Source: Desulfovibrionaceae bacterium
GTDB lineage: Bacteria > Desulfobacterota > Desulfovibrionia > Desulfovibrionales > Desulfovibrionaceae
Direction: 5' to 3'
Length of the DNA: 52,306 nt
Assembly: GCA_031082225.1 (NCBI GenBank)
Contig: JAVHLG010000028.1
Location: 1-52,306 of the forward strand
The position numbers and the translations under genes were made by a program. Each line of letters begins with the position of its first letter. Within the stretch, counting starts at the first letter, position 1. A model generated the notes under the pieces. It was given only the letters and a program-made list of their open reading frames with translations. It was not told the DNA's origin and ran no database searches. Of this stretch, positions 8,715-16,152 are shown piece after piece.

Positions 8715-9168
8715 GTCGCACCAGGATGACGATGAGGCAGGCACAGAACACCCCCAGGGCCAGGTAGCCGAAAAAGGCCTCGGAGGCGGCCAGGATGCGC
8801 AGGTCCGCAACCGGGGCGCAGTCCGCGCACCCCGTGTTGGTGAAGGTGGCCACGCTGTAATACAGGCAGTCGCGCAGGGTCTGGGTCGTCTGGCCGTTGC
8901 ACTGGATGCCGAAGGCCATGTAGGTCCGGGTGTATCCGGCGATGATCAGCGCGATATAGGCCGGTAGGGCCAGGACCAGCACCAGGAGGCTGCGGAAGAG
9001 CAACAGGGACAGAAGGATCAGGGTGGGAAAGGTCACCGAGAAGGCGAAGGCCAGAAAGATGATCTGGGTGGGGTCCACGCTTTGGCTGTGGCTCAAGTAC
9101 AGGAGATAGACCAGGAAGGGCAGGGCCACGACAAAGGCGGCGACGAAGACGATATGGCGAAAGTTCAT
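8686..9168 (-). CDS. Potassium-channel-like membrane protein with an atypical filter
   Basis: The 160-residue protein has hydrophobic segments at about 5-25, 36-58 and 60-78, then a pore-loop region and a last helix (about 127-153), matching the two-helix ion-channel fold with extra N-terminal helices. The pore helix DCLYYSVATF (100-109) is typical, but the filter reads TNTGCADCAP (110-119) where potassium channels have T-x-G-[YF]-G-D-x-x-P. The Thr, first Gly, Asp and Pro are kept, while the aromatic residue and the second Gly are Cys and Ala. Cys101 and Cys90 add two more thiols. No cytoplasmic gating domain is present. No clear Shine-Dalgarno precedes the ATG. Ion selectivity cannot be predicted. 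Confidence 0.7.
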   Translation of the reverse strand: MNFRHIVFVAAFVVALPFLVYLLYLSHSQSVDPTQIIFLAFAFSVTFPTLILLSLLLFRSLLVLVLALPAYIALIIAGYTRTYMAFGIQCNGQTTQTLRDCLYYSVATFTNTGCADCAPVADLRILAASEAFFGYLALGVFCACLIVILVRLIASDKPGR

Positions 9169-9192
9169 GGCCGTGCGATGGTTGCGATGGTT

Positions 9193-9225
9193 CCGGGCCG
9201 GGGAGAACGTCGGCCTCCGGCCCGG
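9193..9225 (-). terminator. GC-rich hairpin downstream of the PEP carboxykinase gene
   Basis: CCGGGCCGG (9193-9201) and CCGGCCCGG (9217-9225) form a perfect 9-bp stem with a 15-nt loop in the 79-bp gap after the carboxykinase stop codon. No U-tract follows on the minus strand, so termination is uncertain. Confidence 0.4.
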
Positions 9226-9247
9226 GTGTGGGCGAAACGCGCCATGT

Positions 9248-10981
9248 TCAACATTTCACCATGAGGGAATTGACCAGTTTGAGCAACAGTTCCGGCTTGT
9301 GGTGCAGGTCGGAATTTTGCAGAAAATTGCGTCGCTGCATGAACCGGTCGCGCACCGTGGCCGCGTAGTCCTCGGGATTATCCACCGTGGCCGGGTCGTA
9401 GCGGTCGCCGTAGCCCGGCAGGATCTTCTCCACGCTTTTTTTGTCCGGGATCTGGGCCCCGGGCAGCACGTCCCAGTCGGTCCAGGTCAGGCGGTCGGTC
9501 AAAAGGGCGGTCTGCAGGGTGAGCGACGTCTGCAGCGGGATCTTGCGCAGATCGCGGTCCGAGGTGCGCCAGAAGCCCACGGAGTTGAAGCAGAATCCCG
9601 TGGCCCCGTTCTCGAAGACCTTGAGAAAGGCCTCCACGTCCTTCCACAGCTCGTACACCCGGAAGGGGTTGGCGAAGGGCTCGAAGACCAGTTTCTTGAG
9701 TTCCTCCTCGGAGACGTTTTCGGCCAGGTTGCGCCGGGTCATGAGCGAGGCCCCCATGGCCACGGCCAGATTGTTGTCGATGAACCGGATCACCGGTGGC
9801 AGGCAGGTATCCTTCATGAGCCAGACCATGACGTCCGGGAAGGCGCAGCGGTTGACGTAGACCCCGAGCAGGTCGCGGTCGATGAGCGCCCGGCCGTTGG
9901 GGTTGCGCACGTCCTGCCCCAGGGGCAGCACCTTGCCGTCCAGGCGGGTCAGGGCCGTGTTTTGCACCGAGATCATGTACCGCCAGTCCGGGTGGTCCAG
10001 GGGCCGGGAGTCGGTCTTGTCAAAAAGCGTGGGTTCCCAGACCCGGCATACCTTCTGGTCGCAGTCGATCTGGAAGGCGTCGTCGTGCAGCACCACCTTG
10101 GTGAAGCCCTCGGGCAGGGTGCCGCCGTTGTCGTGGGAGTTGGTATGGGAGGACTTGCCCGTGCCGGACAGCCCGAAAAAGGCGATGGAACGCTTGCCCA
10201 GCACCCGGAATTTTTTTTCCGCAGCCTTGGAGAAATCGAGCTCCTTGATGCCGCCGTGGCAGGCGGCCATGCCCAGGCGCATGCCCGAGGTCCAGGCCAG
10301 GGTCAGGGTGCCTTTCTTGCGCTCGCCGAAATAGCGCATGCCCAGGTTCACGACCACGTTGGCGTCCTCGTCCACCAGGGCCAGTTGGGCGCCGCCTTCG
10401 TTGTGATAATAGGGGTCCGTGGTGCGCCAGTGGTTAAATCCCACGATGAGGATGTCCTGGATGGGCAGGACCGGGCTTTTGGCGTACTGCCCGGCCAGTT
10501 CCTCGAAGGGCGTGAAGTTGGCCAGCCAGTTGAAGACGTTGACGGCGTCGTCCTCGGTGGTCACCATGGTGGCCTTGATCATGAGGTCCGCATCCAGGCC
10601 CAGGATGGCGTTGGCCTTGATGAGGGGATGTTTTTGCATCTCGTAGACGGCCTCGCGCAGGTCGGCCTCCACCTTGCGCCGTTCCGAGGCGGGCATGCGG
10701 GTGTAGAATCGTCTGGCCTTGGCCGTGCGGCCCACGATCCGGCCGTGGCAGTGGTTTAAGACCGTGGCCCCCTCGGGCAGCCCCAGGCGTCTGGCCGCCG
10801 GGGGATAGATGGGCAGGTCCGTGTCCATGACGTCGTGCTGGGCCTTGGCCAGTTCATACGCCTCGGCCGCCGTGACCCGGCGCACCCGCTTGTCCAGAAG
10901 CAGGGTCTGGGCGATGGACCGGGGGGCGGGTATGCGGGTGAAGTCGCTGTGGTAATATTGGTAGCTGGACTGGCTGGCCAT
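9248..10981 (-). CDS. pckA: Phosphoenolpyruvate carboxykinase (ATP-type family), divergent
   Basis: The 577-residue protein belongs to the ATP-dependent PEP carboxykinase family, which interconverts oxaloacetate and PEP in gluconeogenesis. The P-loop FFGLSGTGKSS (around 268-278) is the family's kinase-1a signature. YFGERKKG keeps the substrate and metal-binding lysine region, ACHGG keeps the metal-site His, and LHDDAFQ provides the paired aspartates of kinase-2. Several motifs differ from the classical enzyme (GRTAKARRF for GRSPKDK, LHDDAF for GDDEHGW), so this is a divergent branch and the catalytic call is not fully secure. AAGGAG lies 8 nt before the ATG. It stands alone between two hairpins, with the channel gene downstream. 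Confidence 0.82.
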   Translation of the reverse strand: MASQSSYQYYHSDFTRIPAPRSIAQTLLLDKRVRRVTAAEAYELAKAQHDVMDTDLPIYPPAARRLGLPEGATVLNHCHGRIVGRTAKARRFYTRMPASERRKVEADLREAVYEMQKHPLIKANAILGLDADLMIKATMVTTEDDAVNVFNWLANFTPFEELAGQYAKSPVLPIQDILIVGFNHWRTTDPYYHNEGGAQLALVDEDANVVVNLGMRYFGERKKGTLTLAWTSGMRLGMAACHGGIKELDFSKAAEKKFRVLGKRSIAFFGLSGTGKSSHTNSHDNGGTLPEGFTKVVLHDDAFQIDCDQKVCRVWEPTLFDKTDSRPLDHPDWRYMISVQNTALTRLDGKVLPLGQDVRNPNGRALIDRDLLGVYVNRCAFPDVMVWLMKDTCLPPVIRFIDNNLAVAMGASLMTRRNLAENVSEEELKKLVFEPFANPFRVYELWKDVEAFLKVFENGATGFCFNSVGFWRTSDRDLRKIPLQTSLTLQTALLTDRLTWTDWDVLPGAQIPDKKSVEKILPGYGDRYDPATVDNPEDYAATVRDRFMQRRNFLQNSDLHHKPELLLKLVNSLMVKC

Positions 10982-11073
10982 GCGTCGGCTCCTTGGGGGG
11001 CGTTGTCCCCCAGTGTATCAGGGGGCGGGGCCTGAGGTAAATGGCTTTGGGCGGGCCGCAGGCGCCGGGGAAA

Positions 11074-11109
11074 CGAAAAAGGCCCCGGGAGATTGGTTCT
11101 CCCGGGGCC
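11074..11109 (-). terminator. Intrinsic terminator of the iorAB-regulator operon
   Basis: A perfect 12-bp stem (GGCCCCGGGAGA at 11081-11092 with TCTCCCGGGGCC at 11098-11109) has a 5-nt loop. Read on the minus strand it is followed by TTTTTCGTTT. It begins 9 nt after the stop codon of the regulator gene. Confidence 0.9.
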
Positions 11110-11117
11110 GCGCGGCG

Positions 11118-12788
11118 CTATCCCCGGCGTCCCATGGTGAAGCGTTTGGGGTCGATGCCGTATTTTTTGACCTTGTAGTTGACCACCCGGTAGCTTTCGC
11201 GCAGGTCGCGGGCGGCCTGGAACATGTTGCCCCGGGCCTTTTTCAGGGCCTCGATCAAGAGTTCCTGCTCGAACTTGGCCACGGCCTCGCCGAACGACAG
11301 GCTGGGGCCGGTATTGGAACTCTCGGCGGTCTGCAGGGTGGGCGGCAGATGGTAGGTGCGCACCACGCCCTCGTCGCACAGCATGGCGGCGCGCTCCATG
11401 CAACTGGCCAGTTCCCGGGCGTTTCCCGGCCAGTGGTACTGGTTCAACAGATCGATGGCCGGGGTGGAGATGCGGCGCAGGGCCTTGCCGAGTTTTTTGG
11501 AATACTGGTCCAGGAAATGCTCGGCCAGGGGCAGGATGTCCCCGGCCCGGTCGCGCAGGGCCGGAACGTAGATGGGCAGGACGCTTAGGCCGTAATACAG
11601 GTCTTCCAGAAACTCGCCCTTGGCCATGCGCTCGCCCAGGGAGGCGCTGGTGGCGGCCACGATGCGCGCGTCCACATGCACCGGGGCGATGCCGCCCTTG
11701 CGCAGCACCGTGCCTTCGTGGATGACCCGGAGCACCGCCTTCTGGGATGCGGGGGACAACTCCTCGATGTCGTCCAGGAACACGCCGCCGCCCTGGGCCA
11801 GTTCGAAGACGCCGCGCCTGGAGCGGGTGGACTCGGAGGCCTCGCCCTTTTGCACCCCGAAAAGGGCCTCCTCCACCACCTCCTGCGGGTCCGTGCCGCA
11901 GGACAGACGCAGAAACGGCCGGGCGCGGCGGGGACTCTGGGCATGCAGCAGTTCCGCCAGAAATTCCTTGCCCGTGCCTTCCTCGCCCCGGAACAGGACC
12001 GGCGTGTTCGACGCGGCGGCCTGGGCCACCTGCCGCAGCACCAGGCGCATGCTTTTGGAGACGGCCACCGGGGCCTGGCCGCCAAGGGGCGGCTCGGGGA
12101 GGGGGTCGGTCTGGGTCTGGATCAGACGGCGGCGGGGCCGGGTGAGTTCGTCGCGCAGCCGCATGGACAGGCTGCCCACCAGGGTGGCCACCACGCTCAA
12201 AAAATCGCAGTGGGCCTCCAAAAAGACGGGCGGGGCCTTGGGAATGTCCACGCTCAAGGTGCCGAGCACCCCGTGCGGCTCCTTTGCGGCGGGTTCATCC
12301 GCCACGGCCGCGTCGGCCGCGCCCGGCTGCCCGGCCGGGGCCTCGGGCGCTTGGGCCGCATCGGCGGCTGCTGCGGCGGCCACCTGCCCGGCCGGGGCCG
12401 GTTTGGGGGCGTTGATGGGCACGCACAGAAAAGACAGGGTCTCCAGTTCCTCGGGGGGGCGGCCGATGAAGTCCGGGTGGTCCCCCACGTCCTCGATGAC
12501 CAGGGTGCGCCGGGTGGCCATGACCTGGCTGGTGGCCAGGGGCCCCGGGCCGAAGAGGTGGGAGATGGCCGCCTCGCGGCCGCGGTCCAGGCTGATTTTG
12601 GTGTTTTTTCGGGGCAGGTCGAACAGTTCGATGTGGACGCGGCGGTATCCCAGGCTGCCCACCAGGATGTCCAGGGTCTTTTCCAGGCCCTGGCGCACGG
12701 GGATGTTGGGGCCGGTTTCCTGAATGATGCGTGTGAGCGTGGTCAGGAAGATGGGCCAGCCGCTATCGAAGGAGGAGAGTCCGTTCAT
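11118..12788 (-). CDS. Sigma-54 activator-like protein (GAF-AAA+-Fis HTH) with degenerate AAA+ motifs
   Basis: The 556-residue product has the NifA-like order: a GAF domain (about 15-210, interrupted by an Ala/Pro-rich insert at 127-170), an AAA+ domain and a Fis-type helix-turn-helix at the C-terminus. Walker A (GEEGTGKE, 268-275), Walker B (GVFLDDIEE, 335-343) and WPGNAREL are present. The GAFTGA loop that contacts sigma-54 is replaced by GEASES (315-320). Both arginines of the usual FREDLYYRL segment are gone (FLEDLYYGL, Leu394 and Gly400). The protein therefore probably binds DNA but cannot act as a normal sigma-54 activator. It is the last gene of the ior operon, 18 nt after iorB, and may sense 2-oxo acids; that role is inferred. 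Confidence 0.88.
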   Translation of the reverse strand: MNGLSSFDSGWPIFLTTLTRIIQETGPNIPVRQGLEKTLDILVGSLGYRRVHIELFDLPRKNTKISLDRGREAAISHLFGPGPLATSQVMATRRTLVIEDVGDHPDFIGRPPEELETLSFLCVPINAPKPAPAGQVAAAAAADAAQAPEAPAGQPGAADAAVADEPAAKEPHGVLGTLSVDIPKAPPVFLEAHCDFLSVVATLVGSLSMRLRDELTRPRRRLIQTQTDPLPEPPLGGQAPVAVSKSMRLVLRQVAQAAASNTPVLFRGEEGTGKEFLAELLHAQSPRRARPFLRLSCGTDPQEVVEEALFGVQKGEASESTRSRRGVFELAQGGGVFLDDIEELSPASQKAVLRVIHEGTVLRKGGIAPVHVDARIVAATSASLGERMAKGEFLEDLYYGLSVLPIYVPALRDRAGDILPLAEHFLDQYSKKLGKALRRISTPAIDLLNQYHWPGNARELASCMERAAMLCDEGVVRTYHLPPTLQTAESSNTGPSLSFGEAVAKFEQELLIEALKKARGNMFQAARDLRESYRVVNYKVKKYGIDPKRFTMGRRG

Positions 12789-12806
12789 GTCCCGCCTGCG
12801 TCCCGC

Positions 12807-13397
12807 TTAGCCGCAAAGGGCGTCGGCTCCCAGCCGCAGGGCCGCGAGATTGACGTCCACGATCTTGGGCGGCAGATGTTTTGTGATGGCCGCTTCCATG
12901 GCCGCCATGTCGAAGGGGAAGGCCCCGGCGGCGCAGGCCGCGCCCAAAAGCACGGTGTTGGCGCTTTGCGGGTTGCCCGCCGCAACCCCGAGGGCGTGGC
13001 AGGGGATAAATACCGCCTTCCCGGCCCATTCCCGGATGGGGGCGCAAAGGGTCTCCAGGGGGGGATAGGGTTCGCGCTCCAGGGCCGAACTCAAGGGCGG
13101 GATGGGGTCGGTGCTCACGGCCGCAAACCCTCCCTGCATCAGCATGGGCAGGGCCCGCAGGGCCTCCAGGGGCTCGAAGCCGAGCAGGATGTCGGCCTCC
13201 CCCGGGCTGATCTTGGGGCTTGTGAAGCCGCCCAGGAGCACCGTGGACTCCACCACGCCGCCGCGCTGGGCCATGCCGTGGATCTCCCCCGAGACCACGT
13301 CAAGGCCCGCATCCATGGCCGCCAGGGCCAGAAGGCGCGTGGAGGTGAGGGTTCCCTGGCCGCCGACGCCGGTGAGAAAAATGCGATGGCGCTGCAT
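12807..13397 (-). CDS. iorB: Indolepyruvate:ferredoxin oxidoreductase, beta subunit
   Basis: IorB is the gamma-domain subunit of the oxidoreductase that converts aryl 2-oxo acids from aromatic amino acids to aryl-acetyl-CoA with reduction of ferredoxin. The 196-residue protein shows FLTGVGGQGTLTSTRLL at the N-terminus, typical of the 2-oxoacid oxidoreductase gamma fold, then SGEIHGMAQRGG and ADILLGFEPLEA. The ATG follows the iorA stop codon with no gap (TAA then ATG), so translation is coupled. Length is normal for the family. Confidence 0.93.
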   Translation of the reverse strand: MQRHRIFLTGVGGQGTLTSTRLLALAAMDAGLDVVSGEIHGMAQRGGVVESTVLLGGFTSPKISPGEADILLGFEPLEALRALPMLMQGGFAAVSTDPIPPLSSALEREPYPPLETLCAPIREWAGKAVFIPCHALGVAAGNPQSANTVLLGAACAAGAFPFDMAAMEAAITKHLPPKIVDVNLAALRLGADALCG

Positions 13398-15236
13398 TTA
13401 TCCATCCTTCTTGCGGGCTTTGATTTCCGGGGAGAGCTGCACGCAGTACATGCAGCCCGAACAGGACTCGGCGTTGATGGTAAAGACCCCCTCCACCATG
13501 GTGAAGGCCGGACAGGCCAGTGCGTCGCGACAGGCCAGACACTTGGCGGGGTCGCCGGCCACCTGGGCGGGCGGCGTCTTGCGCGCGATCTTGACCTTGC
13601 GGGCGTGGATGGGGCAGGGGGCCTCGGCGATGAGCACCCGGACCCCGGACTGTTCCTTGAGATCCGTCAGGGCCGCCACCGTGGCCTTGTGGTTGAAGGG
13701 ATTGACCCGCACGGGCGTCACGCCGCAGGCCGCCACCAGTCCGGCCAGGTCCACCTTGGAGGAGAACTCCCCGAAGATGGTGTGGTCCACGCCCGGGTGG
13801 GGCTGGTGTCCGGTCATGCCCGTGGTGCGGTTGTCCAGGATCACCAGGAGCAGTTCGTGGCCGCCCGCCACGGCGTTGATGAGCCCGGTGATGCCGGAAT
13901 GGAAGAAGGTGGAGTCGCCGATAAAGGCCACCACCGGGCGTCCCGAGACGGCGGCGAAACCGCTTCCGGCGCTGACCGAGGAGCCCATGCAGAAAAGGAA
14001 GTCGGCGCAGGACAGGGGCGGCTGGATGCCGAGGGTATAGCAGCCGATGTCCGAGGAATAGACCGGTTCGTCCCCGAAGACCTGGCGCACGGCGTGGTAG
14101 GAGGCCCGGTGCGGGCACCCGGCGCACATGTTGGGCGGACGCCTGGGCAGGTCGGCGGGTACGGCGTACAGGGTCTTTTCCCGCGCGGGCAGGCCGCATG
14201 CGGCGCGCACCGCCCCCTCCACGATCTCCGGGGAATATTCGCCGAAGCGCGGAAGGATCTCCCCCTTGCCCACCACCGCCGTGGAGATACCCCGGCGCTG
14301 GAAAAGCGCCCGGATCTCCTCCTCCACAATGGGATCCACCTCTTCCAGGACCACCAGGGCGTCCAGGCCCTCGGCGAAGTCGGCGATGAGGTTTTTGGGC
14401 AGGGGATGGGAAAATCCCAGGTCCAAAACCTTGACCGTGCCGGCAAGCCCGGTCTCGAACAGGGCGTCGTGCAGGTAGGCCCGGCAGATGCCCGAGGCCA
14501 CGAACCCGATGGTCCCCTGGCCGGAGACGACGTTTAGGGGCGAGATGTCGGCGGCGGCGGACAGGGCGTCGAGCTTGTCCAGAAGCGCCAGGCGCATGGC
14601 CCGGGCCGAGGCCGGCAGCGGCACGTAGCGAAAGGGGTTTTTCACGAAGGGCGCGGGCGGGGTCTTTTCGGGCAGGGCCGCAAAGGTCACGGGGCCGCGC
14701 ACGTGGTTGACCCGGGTGGTGGTGCGCAAAAGGACCGGCTGGCCGAAGGTCAGCGACAGCTCCATGGCCGCCCGGGTGAAATCCTTGCATTCCTGGGCCG
14801 TACCCGGCTCGATGCAGGGCAGTCCGGCCAGCCGGGCATACCAGCGGTTGTCCTGCTCGTTTTGCGAGGAATGGCTGCCCGGGTCGTCGGCCGAGAGCAG
14901 CACGAACCCCCCGGGCGAGCCCACGTAGGCCAGGGTCAAAAGGGGATCGGCGGCCACGTTGACGCCCACGTGCTTCATGGTCACAAACGTCCTGGCCCCG
15001 GCCAGGCTGGCCCCGGCCCCGACCTCCAGGGCCACCTTCTCGTTGACGGAATATTCGAAACGGTAGGGGCCCTGCGGCGACAGCCGGAAAAAGGTGTCCG
15101 GCACCTCCGAGGACGGCGTCCCCGGATAACAGGTCACCATGTCCACCCCGGCCTCAAGCGCGCCCCGGACGATGGCCTCGTTGCCGAGCAGAAAATGTCT
15201 CGCCCCGCCTTCTTTGTCCAAAAGCTCCTTGCCCAT
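13398..15236 (-). CDS. iorA: Indolepyruvate:ferredoxin oxidoreductase, alpha subunit
   Basis: IorA holds the TPP-dependent 2-oxoacid decarboxylating site and a C-terminal ferredoxin domain. In the 612-residue protein the N-terminal pyrimidine-binding part includes GVDMVTCYPGTPSSEVPDTF. The TPP/Mg region has IGDSTFFHSGITGL and LDNRTTGMTGHQ. The ferredoxin part has CLACRDALACP (Cys566, 569, 575) and CSGCMYCVQLSP (Cys592, 595, 598). Compared with a two-cluster ferredoxin, the third Cys of motif 1 (Ala572) and the fourth Cys of motif 2 (Ser602) are missing. Those two positions serve the same cluster, so probably only one [4Fe-4S] cluster remains. It is 39 nt downstream of the TPR gene and is coupled to iorB. 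Confidence 0.94.
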   Translation of the reverse strand: MGKELLDKEGGARHFLLGNEAIVRGALEAGVDMVTCYPGTPSSEVPDTFFRLSPQGPYRFEYSVNEKVALEVGAGASLAGARTFVTMKHVGVNVAADPLLTLAYVGSPGGFVLLSADDPGSHSSQNEQDNRWYARLAGLPCIEPGTAQECKDFTRAAMELSLTFGQPVLLRTTTRVNHVRGPVTFAALPEKTPPAPFVKNPFRYVPLPASARAMRLALLDKLDALSAAADISPLNVVSGQGTIGFVASGICRAYLHDALFETGLAGTVKVLDLGFSHPLPKNLIADFAEGLDALVVLEEVDPIVEEEIRALFQRRGISTAVVGKGEILPRFGEYSPEIVEGAVRAACGLPAREKTLYAVPADLPRRPPNMCAGCPHRASYHAVRQVFGDEPVYSSDIGCYTLGIQPPLSCADFLFCMGSSVSAGSGFAAVSGRPVVAFIGDSTFFHSGITGLINAVAGGHELLLVILDNRTTGMTGHQPHPGVDHTIFGEFSSKVDLAGLVAACGVTPVRVNPFNHKATVAALTDLKEQSGVRVLIAEAPCPIHARKVKIARKTPPAQVAGDPAKCLACRDALACPAFTMVEGVFTINAESCSGCMYCVQLSPEIKARKKDG

Positions 15237-15275
15237 ATGCGCAAACTCCCGTCGGGTTCCGGAAAACCCGGTGGA

Positions 15276-15962
15276 CTATCCGTTGCTTTTCTGTTCGCCC
15301 GCCTCGATTTTGGCCCGTAGGGCCTCGATCTTGGAATCGATGTACGACATGTTTTGCATGGAGCTTTCCGCCTTCATGCGCTCATATCCCGAAAGCGCCG
15401 CCTTGAGGTCGCCTGCGGCCTCGGCGGTCACGGCCATCTGGCGGTCGATGGCCAGAAGAAACGGCTTGGACGCCGTGCCCCGGGCCTTCTCCAGGATCTG
15501 CAGGGCCTTGGCCGTGTCCCCGGTCTTGGTCAGGATGGCCGCCTGTCCCAGTTCCGCCAGGGAGCGCACCGCGCCGTCGGCGGATGCGGACAGATCCTGC
15601 CAGGCCAGGGCGGCGGCGGGCAGGTCGCCCGCGTCCTGGGCGGCCTTGGCCATATCCAGGAGCACGCCGTCGCGCGCCCCCGAGGGGGCCTCGGACAAAA
15701 GGGCCTTGAGCGCCGCCAGCCGGTCCGCGCCGGATTTTTCGGCCGCGATGCGTCCGATCTTCTCCGTGACCTCGGCGATGCGCGAGGCCTGGTATTTCTG
15801 GTAGGCCGCCACGCCCCCGGAGGCTACCAGGGCCACCGCAGCGGCGATGGCGGCGGGTTTCCAGTAGTCGCGGACAAGGCGGGCCAGGAGGTTGAGGTCT
15901 TCGGCCGCCTGGGCGGCATGGGCCGCCTGGGGGGGGGCGGTTTTCTTCGTCGGATCGGCCAT
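15276..15962 (-). CDS. Membrane-anchored TPR-type protein (YfgM-like)
   Basis: The 228-residue protein has a cytoplasmic N-terminal stretch, one membrane helix (about 35-54, PAAIAAAVALVASGGVAAY) and a long alanine-rich helical region of TPR-like repeats reaching the C-terminus. This is the layout of YfgM/TPR_21 proteins, which sit in the inner membrane and help secreted proteins at the Sec translocon. GGAGG lies 10 nt before the ATG. It is the first gene of the operon with iorA and iorB; the link to 2-oxoacid oxidation may be accidental. It is divergent from proA, with about 190 bp of promoter DNA between them. Confidence 0.7.
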   Translation of the reverse strand: MADPTKKTAPPQAAHAAQAAEDLNLLARLVRDYWKPAAIAAAVALVASGGVAAYQKYQASRIAEVTEKIGRIAAEKSGADRLAALKALLSEAPSGARDGVLLDMAKAAQDAGDLPAAALAWQDLSASADGAVRSLAELGQAAILTKTGDTAKALQILEKARGTASKPFLLAIDRQMAVTAEAAGDLKAALSGYERMKAESSMQNMSYIDSKIEALRAKIEAGEQKSNG

Positions 15963-16152
15963 GGGATGATTCCTCCAGGATGGGGATGATGTGCGAATCG
16001 CAAAAGAACAAGACCTTTAAGCAGAAACCGGACGGCCTGTCAAAAGCCCGGGCCCGCATGGGGGCGGACTGACGGCCTCCCCGTTGACTTTTCCTGCGGT
16101 TGTTGCCAAGCCTCGCCAAGCCATCGACACCGAAAAAACAGGGATACGCCAT

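Noticed and set aside
11676-14537. Long open frame (953 codons) on the plus strand opposite the ior operon
   Set aside because: It is antisense to iorA, iorB and the regulator. Its product is Gly/His/Arg-rich low-complexity sequence typical of a shadow frame.
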